Origin: Sympetrum striolatum
Lineage: Eukaryota; Arthropoda; Insecta; Odonata; Libellulidae
Reading direction: 5' to 3'
Length of the DNA stretch: 64,000 bases
NCBI GenBank assembly: GCA_947579665.1
Contig: OX388346.1
Location: 92,692,615 to 92,756,614, forward strand
Positions 45,776-57,250 of the stretch are shown piece by piece. Position numbers and translations under genes: made by a program. The notes beneath the pieces are model-generated. The model had not been told where the DNA came from. It made no database searches and worked only from the letters and a program-made list of their open reading frames with translations. Position 1 is the stretch's first letter, and each line of letters begins with the position of its first letter.

Positions 45776-47710
45776 AGCTTTAATACATATTTTAACAATC
45801 ACTGGAAATATAAACCAAAACGTGCACATTATCGACAAATTAAAGAGGTAAAATGAAAACCAAATATCACAAAGTATTTATTCATTCATTGCTACAGCAG
45901 TAGTTACTAAGTATACGGGTAGAGCATTCTAGAGCAAAATTGTTTTCCTTTATATGCGACGAACTAAGTTTTTTAGACTTTTTTTGGGTCTAAAAACAGG
46001 TAGATTAGCAGTAATTTTATTTTAAACAACTGCTTAAACTGTTATACCTGTCTACGCAAGCCATAAGGTTATGGGGGCAGAATAGTTTTTTGCAGTTATC
46101 GTATTCGCACAAGCTGACTTTGCTCTCACTGTTTCGTACTTGCCAATTAGATTAACATTTGATACTTCATTTCATTTGCCACTTCACGTAACCCAATATC
46201 GTTGTTACGCTGATATTGTAGCCTAAATAATAACCTCATATTAGTCAAATATCCCGACTCTTTACTTCTCTTTTCACAATTAGATAAATAATAGGTTATT
46301 TTTTATTCTCTCCATTCCGAATGTCATAAACTCAAAATAAACTGAATATCAACACTATCCACGATATATTTTATGAATTTGAAATGTCAATAATGAAATA
46401 AGGGTTGAGCCATGCGTTGAATTCGCCGAGAGAAGAATGCGAAGAGGAAAGCAGAGGCGCGAGGGGGACGCCGTGGACATATACAACCCGCAATTCTCCC
46501 GCGTAAGCTAAGTTGCAAACTTCACGGCGCTATGCGGATTATACTCTCGTAGGAGTGACGGTGACATACATATTTCTATTAATAGAGGTGTTTGTTCGCA
46601 ATAAGCGATAAAACCTACAATTAAAGCGAATTTTGGCCGATTTAGCGAAATAACGCTAATTTCGACAGTTTTAATTAGCACCACGGATTTTGGTGAATTT
46701 CGCTTCATTCATCTTTTTTAAGAGAGGAGAATGTAATTTTGGTATAATTGAAATAAATTTACAATATATATCTGTATTATTTAAGTATCTATTGTCAAAT
46801 TTTTGATCACTCATGACATCTTTGCTTACGCGAATTCAACTTGAATCTTTCGCAATAAATTCACACAACTAAATACTGTCTAAAATACATGTTCAGCAAG
46901 GCGCTGCTATCGGCAGTTTTTCAACGATTTCCCGCACGTTTACAACGATGTATTGTGGAAAGACGCGCTATCAGATTACCAGAAAACGGATTATAGATTA
47001 CCAGATAACGGATATTTTCTATAATTTACAGTTAATAATATTTCCAATGCTTTTAATGTGTATGCTAAAGTCTGCCTAGCATTATTCCTTTGCTTACATT
47101 AGACTCTGTGAAAATTAGTAACACAAAATTTAGGAAACATAATAAATACACAAAACACCACAATTTGGTTTTCAAATCAACAAATTTCAGAAAAAATAAA
47201 AACATTTTCAAACATCTCTATCTATTAATAATATGACTTCGAACAGAAAAGGTCAATCACTGTAAAAACCTTTCACAAAATAAATATATATCATTACTAA
47301 AATTACCTAGTTTTAACTTAAAATGTATTTAAAGCTAAAAAAATATAGCTTTGGATTTTTCGGATCCGATACAAGATACACGTTTAGTTTATTTTCGGTT
47401 GATGCTATTATTTCAGCGTATAGACATTGCCTGTAACAGTTTCAAGAAAAAAGTACAAAAATTAACATTTTAAAGAGTGAATCATGATTTTGCCTCTTCT
47501 GTTACTTTTATACACACTCGTAAATAATACCATAATTCAACTACTTTCGTCACTTTGTAAGTTTTGACAAACGTAATCATTGGACCCGTACAACAATATG
47601 GGAGAGAGGACTTCCATAAGTAACCATTTCCGCTTCCTTCAGTCATTCTTCGAAGCCAATTTCTACCTATCACTTTTCTTACCAAATTTTACTCCTTTCT
47701 ACGCTACCAT
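45776..47710. other. AT-rich stretch, no gene recognised
   Basis: A short direct duplication (AGATTACCAGA.AACGGAT) occurs at about 46972-47012. Nothing else was recognised. Confidence 0.55.
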
Positions 47711-47714
47711 ATTT

Positions 47715-48400
47715 TTACTTTCTCCCTATACGTAGTATAGAGAAAGTATTGTACTCGCAAAAACCTTGGACCTCCAGATTTCAACGGAAATAGATGTTTT
47801 GGGGCCCATAGAGTTCGTTTTCGCTATTTTCCCGAACATGTCTGTCTGTGTGTGTGTCTGTGGGTGGCAAAAAAGTTTGTGGGTGCTCTAGCTTAAAAAG
47901 CAATTCTTCGATCATTTCCAAAACTCATATTCAGTATTTTTCTAACAATTCCAAGAGCTGATTAGCTTTTGATGAATACCGCTTAACCGGAAGTTGCGGT
48001 TTATCCTGAACAAAATTCTTTTTTTAACATCTCTGTCAGAATGCATTGCAGGTATATACAATTATTTATAAAAGTTTTAGATAATGTACTTTACTACAAC
48101 TTTTGTTCGAAACAGTTTTTCGTAACACTGATGGTTTAGGAGTTATTCTTGAATAATGGTTAACCGGAAGTTGTTATTTATCCAGAAATGGAAGTTTTTC
48201 ATACACATCTCTGTCAGATTGCAATATAGGTATGTACAATTACATAAAAAGTTATAGATAATGTTTTTCAGTACAACTTCTGTATGAAACATTTTTCTGT
48301 AACACTCATTGTTTTGGAGTTATTTATATGTTACCGGCATAGGCTTCTGTTTTCAATAAATATGGAGAAAGTCATGTTGGCCACATCAGACTTTTTCCAT
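47715..48400 (+). mobile_element. ACTTTCTCC-family element, type B, plus copy 1
   Basis: It starts TTTACTTTCTCCCTATACGT with the GAGAAAGT hairpin arm and ends GGAGAAAGTCATGTTGGCC, then ACATCAGACTTTTT. A TG-rich run lies at about 47841-47873. Internal units are marked by AACCGGAAGTTG at 47985 and 48162 (177 bp apart), with a third partial unit at about 48332 (TACCGGCATAGG). The 5' segment is nearly identical to the copy at 61475 (GATGTTTTGGGGCCCATAGA). It is non-coding. Confidence 0.8.
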
Positions 48401-48469
48401 TATATGGGAACATTAAACGCGAGTACGCAAGACCCATCCATCTGCTCCATTAGACGGCCTTTTGTGCTC

Positions 48470-48645
48470 AACCATTCGATTTACTCAACCTATCAAACAC
48501 TACAGCCTTTGTCTTAGAAACTCATCATCGGCCCAACTCTTGGAGCAACTTTAGCCGCTGTTTAATAGCAGTTGCAACTCATTCGGGGAGACCGCAATCA
48601 AGACAGAATCGTCGGCATACATTAGCATCCGCACATCCCCAACTC
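48470..48645 (-). pseudogene. LINE reverse-transcriptase palm fragment
   Basis: The minus strand reads VGDVRMLMYADDSVLIAVSP and ELQLLL, with the RT catalytic YADD at 48619-48608. It then shifts frame to VSKTKAVVFDRLSKSNG at about 48524-48474 (family: VN-SKTK-VVF). One stop and a frameshift separate the two. The fragment lies directly downstream of the ACTTTCTCC element. Nothing else of the LINE is recognisable. Confidence 0.75.
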
Positions 48646-48709
48646 AGAACTCCTCGGATTCTCTCCAGCTTCCCTTTCAGCCGTGCACACGAAGTTGCTC
48701 TACCAATCG

Positions 48710-50520
48710 ATATCAAGCTCCACGAAATGAATGATTATGACGTGTGCCAGGTCACACCGCAAAGTTCCTTTGCGCGGTTTAATCCACAAAAAAAAAGATT
48801 AAAACCAATTGCCGTTGAGGATTCATAACCATAAACAGAGCAGCTTCCAAAAGTTTTGGCAGCACGCGAAGAGAGAAAACTTTGCTGCGTTAGGTGAGAT
48901 CGATGGGAAAGTGCGCGCTTCCAATATTTTTAAGAGCTTTTGTTCATTTATTCAATAGAGCGACGCGTTTTGTATCCGAAGAATTTATTTTTCACTCCGT
49001 CGTTAATCATGCGCCGGACGTTCATGGCCCTTCTTTTAGATAAAACTCTAATGCAATTATATTTCGAAGACTTTTTTCATCACCACATTGGAATCGTAAA
49101 ATACCCAAAGCCCGCGGAGCTGTCAAGACGAACAATTCACGCGGTTTTATCGAGAAATAAATTGCCTCGGATTAAAAAAAACATCCAAATATAATGAATG
49201 TCGACCAAATTTCTAAAGAACTGCAGATAGTTCGGTGAGAAGCTTCTGCTACTCTCGAAAGTTTAATCAATGCCAATTTAACCCTGAAAAAAGGATATTT
49301 AAATAAAGAATCGCTCCCGTTGATAATTATACGGTAAATTACGGTCCTCTAACTTTCTCCAATTTTCAACTTTTTAAAGCTCCATTGTTTTGCTTTACTG
49401 AAGCTGCGTATCAAATCCATTCCCTTTAATTCTGTTTAGTCCACTAAATTGAGTTTCTTTCCGAGTCTTTAAATTTGACAATTTTCGTTTAGTTGACTTT
49501 GATTTTCATTATATATTTTAACATCATTGCTAGTCGACAAAATACCAAACGCAGAAACTGAACGAATATTTAGATCATAAAATAATGTAAGGCACTAATT
49601 TTCCTAATACTTAACGGTGGTGTATTCAAACGGGTGAATACGTGAGGCCAACAAAGTATGTGGAGATAAAAAATCAAATTTAAAGAGAGCAAAAGAATGC
49701 CAAAGCACCGATGAAACGTGTATTGTTTAAAATTAATAATAAAGAACTACTTAAAAACCTTCAGCTAATTAATATGTTTGAATTGATACTTTTAACGATT
49801 TGAGTACACCTTCATTATTTATATTCACTTGCTGGAGAATCTGCAGAAAAATGCATTAATTGAAATTAGGAAATAACATCAAGGAAGTAGAGTAGCCTAT
49901 TATTGAATACTTCCCTTGCAAAAGATAACGTGAGTATCCGACCAATAAGGTTTGACTGCCGTATATTGAAGATAAATAGATATTATTCCTCGCTAATGAT
50001 AATTTCATATTCCGAAATTACGGTCCGAAATCATGATAATTATCATAATTTCGGATCCGCTAAAAGTAAATGATCAGGTTGAAATAACTAGTTATAACTG
50101 ATAAGAATTAGTTAGAAACGAGGTATTATTCACCCATAGCAATGCAAGATTTGCTCAGTAGATTATTATGTTCAAGTGCATTCAAGTTTATGGAATGATT
50201 GTATATGGTAATAAATACAATCTGCATGCGCAGGAAGAAATGAATACCACGTTCTTCTCATTCATGGTCTATGGAGTACGGCTCGCTCTTTCCAAATCAA
50301 GCCATTTCCTTTTTCCCATGTGTCCTCGGTTTAATATCTTTGGTGCATTTGAAACGGCCATTGCATTCTGCTCCACTCTATCCCACTGTAGCGCCGAAAT
50401 TAATCAAGGAGAGCCAATTGAAATAAAGCTGAAGACCCTCCCCTCGTTTCTTCCTTCGAAAAATACCACATCAGAGAAAAACGCCAACCCGAGAAGAAGC
50501 AATATCTGTATTCATTCTCT
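48710..50520. other. unassigned sequence
   Basis: A hairpin lies at about 50023-50055, where CCGAAATCATGATAA is answered by TTATCATAATTTCGG with one mismatch. The plus frame 50168-50557 runs into the SINE at 50525 and has no recognised motif. The plus frame 48940-49194 is likewise unassigned. Confidence 0.5.
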
Positions 50521-50524
50521 GCCT

Positions 50525-50700
50525 TCCAGATGTGGGCAACGCGTTCATTTCCGATGAAAGCGGTCCTGGGTTCAAATCCCAGTGAAGGTCAACATTTATC
50601 CTAGCATCGTGATAGCAAATAGATAGCTGGATGCAGCGGAGTCCAATCATGGAGAGCCGATTAGGCAGCATGGGAGTCTGTGTCCCCTAGTCCGTGTCAG
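50525..50700 (+). mobile_element. tRNA-headed SINE-like repeat, second type
   Basis: GATGTGGGCAACGCGTTC (box A region) and GGGTTCAAATCCC at 50568-50580 (box B) form the head. The acceptor-like ends CCTTC and GAAGG flank it. The downstream body differs from the copies at 31780 and 45639, so it is a different SINE type with a related head, or a diverged tRNA pseudogene. Confidence 0.6.
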
Positions 50701-51330
50701 GCATTCAAGTCTTCCTTGCTTGATACAAAATACATTTTTTCTCTGCCTTAAATTTCTCACATTACTTATCATTACATTGTTATTTTTTTAAATTTCGGTC
50801 TCGTTAAATTTATAGTATCCCTATATTTCTAGGCAGCAATTTCCGTGATTTTACTGCTAATTTGACTGTGTAGAATTTCGTGAGAAAAGTATAAAGTAAG
50901 AACAACTTGGTACATTTTCGTACGGTCAGAAATGATTGATTACATTTGTAAGAAAATAGTAATATTTTATACGTTCTGCAAATCATTGACATTTCTAGCG
51001 ATTTTAACGGCCCGACATATAAACTTTGAATGGAAATTATTATGCCCTATAAAGAGAATAAGCAAGCTTACACGCAAAGGAATATCCAGCCTGAGTTAAA
51101 GTAGCATAAATGTCCAGCCAGATAAGCCTAATAACAATAATCTCCATTGCTTTCTTATCCTTCCATTGTGTATTATTCTCTAACTACCGATATGTCAATA
51201 TATTTTCAAACGTTCCCTTTTGTTCTTAAAACCACATTATTTTTTCCTTCCCATTTACATTTTACAACCTATTATATTGTTTACACGACCCTTATTCCGT
51301 CACAAAAAGGAAGTGCTACAGAATGTCGGG
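50701..51330. other. unassigned sequence
   Basis: No motif was recognised in the small frames (minus 50810-50992, plus 51147-51398). Confidence 0.5.
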
Positions 51331-51332
51331 AT

Positions 51333-52070
51333 CATTGCACATTAGAGTGGATCGAAAAAACTTTTTTTTTCGAAATCGGTCCAACGGCTAATGCTTAAAG
51401 TTGGTGGTCCTTATAACATATAAAAAAATCAGTACGATATGATTATGTCCTGAGGCTGCGAATTTTAGACAAAGTTTTAAATTTTGTGAAAAATGTAAAA
51501 TTGATGCAATTTTTCCTGATGGTTTCTCAATGTTTTCGAAGTGATTTAATGGCAAATAAGTACATATATTGCTTGGGAATTGCTTAATACTGAAGATTCA
51601 GTACGTTTGAATCAAGGAAAATGGTTTCTCACTTCGCCAAAATTCGTCAAAATACGCAAAATATAAAGAAATGTTACGGATGTTGGATAGACAGTGGGGT
51701 GGGTCGTTATGTCTTTTTTTCTGATAGAAATGTAATACCAGGCAATAGTGGCACACCCACATTACTGATATAATTTTCTTTCCAAATCGAATACTACCTT
51801 TTGATAAAATTTTCACCTCGAAGTTTTGAAATTTCGGCAAGATACGTTGAAATTGCCGAAAATTCCAGCTCGGTTCAAACGAATATTATTTGGATAAAGA
51901 TATGTCATTTGCGACGAAAACAGTAACTCAAGCCTCAATATGCCACCTATGTGCCTCTGTATGGGGTAGAGATGCCTCCTATGGGGCCAGAATAGGAGGA
52001 AAATTAATTTAGAATCAAGTTTTTTTTGCACCTCTTTTGTACGATCCACCCCACTGCACATGCAATCAAT
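51333..52070. mobile_element. possible DNA transposon remnant, imperfect inverted ends
   Basis: TGCACATTAGAGTGGATCGA followed by A/T runs on the left is roughly answered by the inverted CGATCCACCCCACTGCACATGCA near 52042-52064. A third AGTGGGGTGG(A/G)TCG copy lies at about 51691. The repeated AGTGGGGTGGATCG motif at both ends and inside suggests a non-autonomous element. No clean target duplication was found, and the minus frames inside (51598-51840, 51813-52109) have no recognised motif. Confidence 0.4.
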
Positions 52071-52234
52071 TAAATATATCAGGCGGCAAAAGACACTCCG
52101 CAATTCCAAGGCTTTTGAATAGACGGATTGAGGGTTAATTTAAGGGGCAAAACCCAAGAAGATCAGTTTGGAACGAGGCATGAGAGTGGGGAATGATCAG
52201 AGTAATTGCAGAACGAAGCCTGGAATTTAAAAAT

Positions 52235-52980
52235 TACGTACGCTTATGTTTTGCAGATTTAAAAAAGGCTTTTAATAGAGTTCGACGGCAAAGAGGATAC
52301 TAAAGAAAACTGGATTGGAATGACAGGAGATTGATGCAGAATTTTTACCTGAATCCAACAGCGCGTATAAGGAAAACTAATGGAGAATCGGAATGAGTAG
52401 AGTTAGAAGGGGATAAGAGTGTCCTCTGCAATCTTCACTTTTTAATATACGTACAGAGGAAGTGATAAAAAATGCTTAGGAATAAGAAGATAAGGGAGTA
52501 ATAATAATAAAAATAAAATGGCTTTATTCGGACGAGATTGAGACTACAAGTCTCCTCTTCCATCCAACCCATCGTCATACAATATATAAATAATCAATTT
52601 AAAGAGATAATATGAAAAAATATGAGAAGAATTGTGGATGTAAAAGAAACCTAAGAAATTCTTAGGAAAAAATGTATCCACTGCAGGAAAACACCCACTA
52701 AGAAGGGGGGTGTGAAAAACAGGAGTAAAGGTTAGTGGGGAATTAGAGAAGTTAATAAGGTATGCAGGCAATCAGTTTATAGTGTTTGATTCAGAATTTG
52801 CGAATTCTAGCAAATGAAGTTATAGATTATTATAAATAGATAAATTCTCTTAATTGATTAGTACTCTTACTGCAGACGGAAGATGTAATGTTGAGGTTCG
52901 TAAAAGAATATTTTTGGTCAAGGATGCCTTCATGAAGCGAAGGGAATACATGGCTAAAGGTCTTGATAGAATAGAATAGT
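52235..52980 (+). pseudogene. old LINE reverse transcriptase, split by a younger insertion
   Basis: Three pieces line up with one RT. 52235-52490 reads LCFADLKKAFNRVRRQ, WNDRRLMQNFYLNPTARIRK and CPLQSSLFNIRTEEVIKNA (palm A to B). 52740-52817 reads KLIRYAGNQFIVFDSE, where the catalytic YADD has become YAGN. 52860-52979 reads LISTLTADGRCNVEVRKRIF and AFMKRREYM. Several stops and at least two frameshifts are present. Between pieces one and two lies a 220-bp minus-strand LINE tail. This class (DYEKAFDRV..) differs from the LINEs at 14809 and 21424. Confidence 0.85.
52502..52721 (-). mobile_element. young LINE 3' end inserted in the old LINE
   Basis: In inverted orientation it matches 17668-17892, including the (ATT)n end at 52502. 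It is a 5'-truncated insertion of about 220 bp. The flanks GGAGTAA at 52495-52501 and 52722-52728 are a 7-bp target-site duplication, and the interrupted coding sequence reads on across it. Orientation is minus, opposite to the host LINE. Confidence 0.85.
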
Positions 52981-52984
52981 AGAG

Positions 52985-53520
52985 TAGAATAGAATTTTAT
53001 TATTCCCAAGACAACATACAGTTGTATAGGAGACGTCAATAAAAATAAAAATAATAAACATGGAAATATAGAAATATAGTACAATTAGTCAGTCAAAAAA
53101 ATCGATGCATTTGTCCAAAGGATTAGCATTTATACATTTTCTGAATAGATTAAAGGAATTAATAATTTTGTTGAAGGAGGTAGTGCATTGAAAAATTTAA
53201 TGCAACCAGCCATATGGCCCTGGGAACAAATTCTAAGATTTTGCTTAATAACATGAAAATCATTATATCTCCTTGTATAGTAACTATGATGGTCACAATT
53301 CTTATCAAGCATAGCAATATTTTTCCTTGCAAAAGTCACAAGATTAAGGACAGGGAACAGTTGATAGGCCTACATTCCTAAGCAATGGTTTACAATGTGC
53401 ACGATAGGGAGCGTTACACATTGAGCGAAATATTTTTTCTATATTTTAAAAACATCAAATAGTTGGGAGGATGAGCCCCAAACAACAATTGGATACAAAC
53501 GAATAAAAATTTGCAAAATA
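52985..53520 (-). pseudogene. LINE C-terminal relic, minus strand
   Basis: Read on the minus strand from about 53500, LYPIVVWGSSSQLFDVFKI is followed by a broken stretch and then the frame 53339-53130: NCDHHSYYTRRYNDFHVIKQ, AGCIKFFNALPPSTK. The pattern HxYxTR....GxKFFNxLP is the usual end of Jockey/CR1-like polyproteins. A 3' untranslated part and an AATAATAAAATTCTATTCTA tail end at about 52985, next to the end of the old plus-strand LINE. Confidence 0.75.
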
Positions 53521-53798
53521 GACAATTTTTAACACTTCATTACAGAGAGAGTGTTTTAAGACAGACATAATGTAATACACAGAATTTAATTTTTTACATA
53601 AGTGACCAATAATGATAAAAGAATTAAGGAATATTTAAGGAACTGGAACCCACTGAGAGGTAGATCACTCATGCGCATGCATTGCTTAAACTCCATTTTT
53701 TCAAACCATTAAGTTATCTTAATCAGAATACCATGCATCTGAGAACCACTTCAATGTACTACGTAACATGTACTAGATACAAGCATACGTAATTAAGA
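53521..53798. other. unassigned sequence
   Basis: No motif was recognised. It could be the 5' side of the minus LINE or unrelated DNA. Confidence 0.4.
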
Positions 53799-53925
53799 AC
53801 GTACCTATTTCGGTCATTCTTTCCAGATTCAATTGGTATTCAATTAGATTCAACTGGTGTTTACAGCCCCTGCCACACGCCGAAAGGCGGTTGTAGGGTA
53901 CTAATGTAGATGTAGATTATATATT
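53799..53925 (+). mobile_element. LINE family L1x, 3' end only
   Basis: TYLFRSFFPDSI resembles YFWSFFPRTI of the family and leads into TTTACAGCCCCTGCCACACG, CGGTTGTAGGGTACTAATGT and AGATGTAGATTA. This corresponds to the 3' tail of the copies at 21424 and 57251. It is severely 5' truncated. Confidence 0.6.
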
Positions 53926-54079
53926 TGGATATGTTTCGTCACACAACGGGGATTATTCTCCTGCTAATCTTATTACGTTAAGATAGTGTTGTTGGTTATA
54001 AATAATAGCACAGAAACTGTTATTCTGCAAAACTTGGCGCTCTCATAATCAACATTAATAGCCTACTAGTTGCGTTGCG

Positions 54080-54730
54080 GTGTTGACCAAGGGAAATTCA
54101 CCAACACTGCTCTTCAACGCCTTAGAAAAGATTCAAATTAGATTTGCCAAATGGCTTCGTTGGAAAGAAAACATTCCTAATTCTAATGCTCATATTTATC
54201 CCGAAATTTGCCGAAGCTTTAATTTGACAACTCTGAGGACAAGAAGAACAGTTTCAGACATTTTATTTTTTAGAAATCTTCTTCTGGGTACTATTGATTC
54301 TGAAGCCCTTCTATCCAAGATAGATTTTAATGTGCCCGTGAGGAGGTCTAGGCATTCTGCTCTTTTCCTTTTGGGAGAGTGAATGCCTGCAAATATGAAC
54401 CACTCGCCAGGATGATGCGGTCCACAAATGACATCCTAGTGAGGAACAAATTTATAGACCTCTTCAATGACTCTCCCACAATTTTAAAGCATAAATTATA
54501 TACAACTTTGTCCTCTTGATTTTTTCCCTTACTTTCTTTTATATTCTAACTCCATTTTTAAGTTATTATTTTTAAATTCTGTTTTTATATATGTTTTTCT
54601 CTTGTTTTTTCTAATATTTTTTTTCGGTGATATTTATGTGTTTTATTTACTTTCCTTTTTGTATATTATATCACATGTAATAGGGTAGTGTTACCTGTTT
54701 GTGATGAATAAATTATTATTATTATTTATT
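54080..54730 (+). pseudogene. LINE C-terminal relic with (ATT)n tail
   Basis: The frame 54080-54382 reads PTLLFNALEKIQIRFAKWLR, LTTLRTRRTVSDILFFRNLL and VPVRRSRHSALF. A frameshift near 54380 leads to VNACKYEPLARMMRSTNDIL and ends DLFNDSPTILKH..TTLSS at 54519. This is the C-terminal region of a Jockey-like LINE. A T-rich 3' untranslated region of about 190 bp ends GATGAATAAATTATTATTATT at about 54705-54727. The RT itself is missing. Confidence 0.85.
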
Positions 54731-55308
54731 AGTAAATAGTTTACGATAGTTATATGTAATATCTCATAACATATTTTCCTCAGCCTATACCAGCGTAACA
54801 TATACAAGTCCACGATAGGGAAAGTAACGTCTAATCTGCGTCTCGAATCTCAAATGATTGGAGACAGGATGTATTGGGGGGGATTTAAGCCCTCCCTGGA
54901 ATCCGGGAGTGACGTGAATAAATGTTTTGAATGCCATTACGAATGTCGAGGATCACTCGATATCACTCCATCCTTAGAGCGACAAAACATCGTAAGTGTT
55001 CTCGTGCTGAAGCAAGAAAAAAACTAAAAGTAGAGAAAAGAGCGAATTAAAGAAGTCTAAATACGTCAGAGGGGGGAAATAGAGTCTAAAATCGATAGAA
55101 GAAAATTAAAATTCTTTGCTATGCGATTTAGTTGGAGACCTAAAAATTTCGTTGTTCAACATTCACGTGCTTTTCCAATTTCCAAAAAAGAAAAAACATA
55201 TTCAATACAAGGAGCCCAGAATTAATTTGAAAACACTGCAAATTACGCTAACACCAGTGGTAAATAAATCCGAGTACCCTTCGCAACACTGCATTAAAAC
55301 GAGGTTAA
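54731..55308. other. unassigned sequence
   Basis: No motif or repeat was recognised before the MITE. The plus frame 55116-55403 runs into it and is not real. Confidence 0.5.
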
Positions 55309-55316
55309 CTTTAGAG

Positions 55317-55564
55317 CAGAGTTTTTCAAACTATGTTCCGCGGAACACCGGTGTTCCGCTGAACATAGGTATTCATATTTATGCTTATGTTATAATATTA
55401 TAGTTTTATTTAAAAAAATAATTACCAAATAAACAATTAGTTGTAATTAAATGATTTTTAAAATGTTACAATTAGAATTACCTAGCATAGAAATAAGCTA
55501 AGTGCTCCGTTAAACTTCCCAGGTTTACGAAGTGTTCAATTGGAGAAAAAAATGGGAAAGCCTG
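55317..55564. mobile_element. hAT-type MITE, copy 4, internally deleted
   Basis: A 248-bp element starting CAGAGTTTTTCAAACTATGT and ending ATGGGAAAGCCTG. The target duplication is a perfect 8 bp, ctttagag, at 55309-55316 and 55565-55572. It has the same orientation and the same GGAACACCGGTGTTCC palindrome as the copy at 29792, but about 70 bp of the left subterminal interior are missing. Confidence 0.92.
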
Positions 55565-55572
55565 CTTTAGAG

Positions 55573-57245
55573 GATGAGGACGCACATTAACGTCGAACCG
55601 TCTCCAAAGCATTCTTTAAGACGAGCTTTGATGTTCGAAAGAGACGATTCAGACATTTGATCGCATGGAGGGTGGGTGAATGAAACTTTCAGCATCTTCT
55701 GAGCTGATCTTTTATTAGATATCATCTTCATTTATCATTCTAGTTATTATTCCAATGTCAGTAGATTTGTTATCAGGTAAACCAGTATAGCCACCAAGTG
55801 ATGCATTTCTATTGGATAATCAACATTAATATGCTTTTCTTGAATTTATATAATTAACTATGCTAAGACACGATGATATTATAAGAGTAGCTGCCTTCAA
55901 CGTGGTCAAATTCCCGAGAATTGATTTCTGAGAAATTAAAGAAATAAAGGGCTATGAGATGAGCATTCAATTAGACAAGTCTAAGACGTGGCAAACGAGG
56001 AGGAGTAGGGTGTAATGAGAAAGAAAATGGTTTAGATTGATCGGAAGAAAGGGAGTGAAAAGGTCAGACTCTGAGAGTGGATTGACTGGTGAAGAGATTA
56101 ATTGAAGGAGGGATGCTAAAAAAGGAAAAGATTATAAAATACTGGAGGAACCTCAAGGAAACATTGCCCATTCGAAAGTAAAGGAAATTATATTAAATAG
56201 GGCACCTATCGAGAGACTGAAGAGTGATTGAGATCGTACGTATATACGCAGCTGTATGTCATATCCTATGGCCGGGATCCGCACTTGATACGCTCCTGTG
56301 ATTACCGTTTGCGTAATGCAACAACTTAGCCAACCACCGCTGAACCTTCAAGCACGTAAGAAGAAAACTAAAAAAGACCAGAAGCAGATCTCTGCGGGTC
56401 GATATGTCGGTGCTGAAAATCAAGAGTGCTCAAGTATGCAAGGAGTAGCGTGTATCACAAAGATCTCCTCCGCCTTTGAAAGTTACGGTGCCCCACGGAG
56501 AGAGGCCTCCTCATTAAAACGCGATCGAGAGCCGATTGGAGGCCAACAAGAGAGCTTAACCGCTGAGGCCCTTATCAACAGCCCCTGGTCTCCCTTTGCT
56601 GCCAATCATCCGACAAGATGTTGATGAGATACGTCGAAAGGGAAAATGAGTAAGGAGCTAAAAGGGAAAGAGATGGTAATCATAATAATGGAGGAATTGC
56701 AGGAGAGAGAGAATTATTTCAGATAACGCGTAAACCACTGGTGCTAATGGCAATGTCAGGGGCGACTACAAAATGATACTCAATTGGGGGAAAATGCGGG
56801 ACACGTTTAGAGTTTAAGAAAGTCATCTCAGTTTTATTTGCGAAATGAGTGAATTTTCATAGAAAAAGCTGCTCCGCTTACTGACGTCAAATGTCTAAAT
56901 CGGGAGCCTCGGCCTACGTAATTAAGAACCGATATTTGATGGGAAGTGACCGTGATCTATTTCTGCGCCAGACAACGTCTTTCAGGAAGCTGAGCTGCTT
57001 GGAAAAATGAAAGAATCTAGAAAAGCTAGGATTTAAATACATATTATGAAGAGAGAAGGCAAGAAAATGTGGAGTTTTGCGGCCATTAAATTTGAGTTAT
57101 TCATTTTTGAGCAAGATAAATATTTTGATCAAACAAAAATATGTTGGAGATAACAAAACTACATCTTAGTTAATAAGAAGTAGAGCAAATTCTGATCAGA
57201 GGTAAGAAAGCTCAGTCCTTGTCTTCATACCCTAACAATATACAG
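55573..57245. other. AT-rich stretch, no gene recognised
   Basis: The plus frame 56298-56624 (108 codons) is hydrophilic and Q/S-rich with no recognised motif. A purine-rich stretch at 55940-56170 might be a decayed LINE end, but I cannot read a convincing frame. Confidence 0.45.
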
Positions 57246-57250
57246 TTATC

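Noticed and set aside
50168..50557. Plus frame of 129 codons
   Set aside because: Its 3' part is the tRNA head of a SINE, and the rest has no motif.
55940..56220. Possible decayed end of a (DYEKAFDRV-class) LINE
   Set aside because: Composition is suggestive, but no frame aligned convincingly with the family over more than a few residues.
56298..56624. Plus frame of 108 codons
   Set aside because: No recognised motif; average composition and no repeat association.
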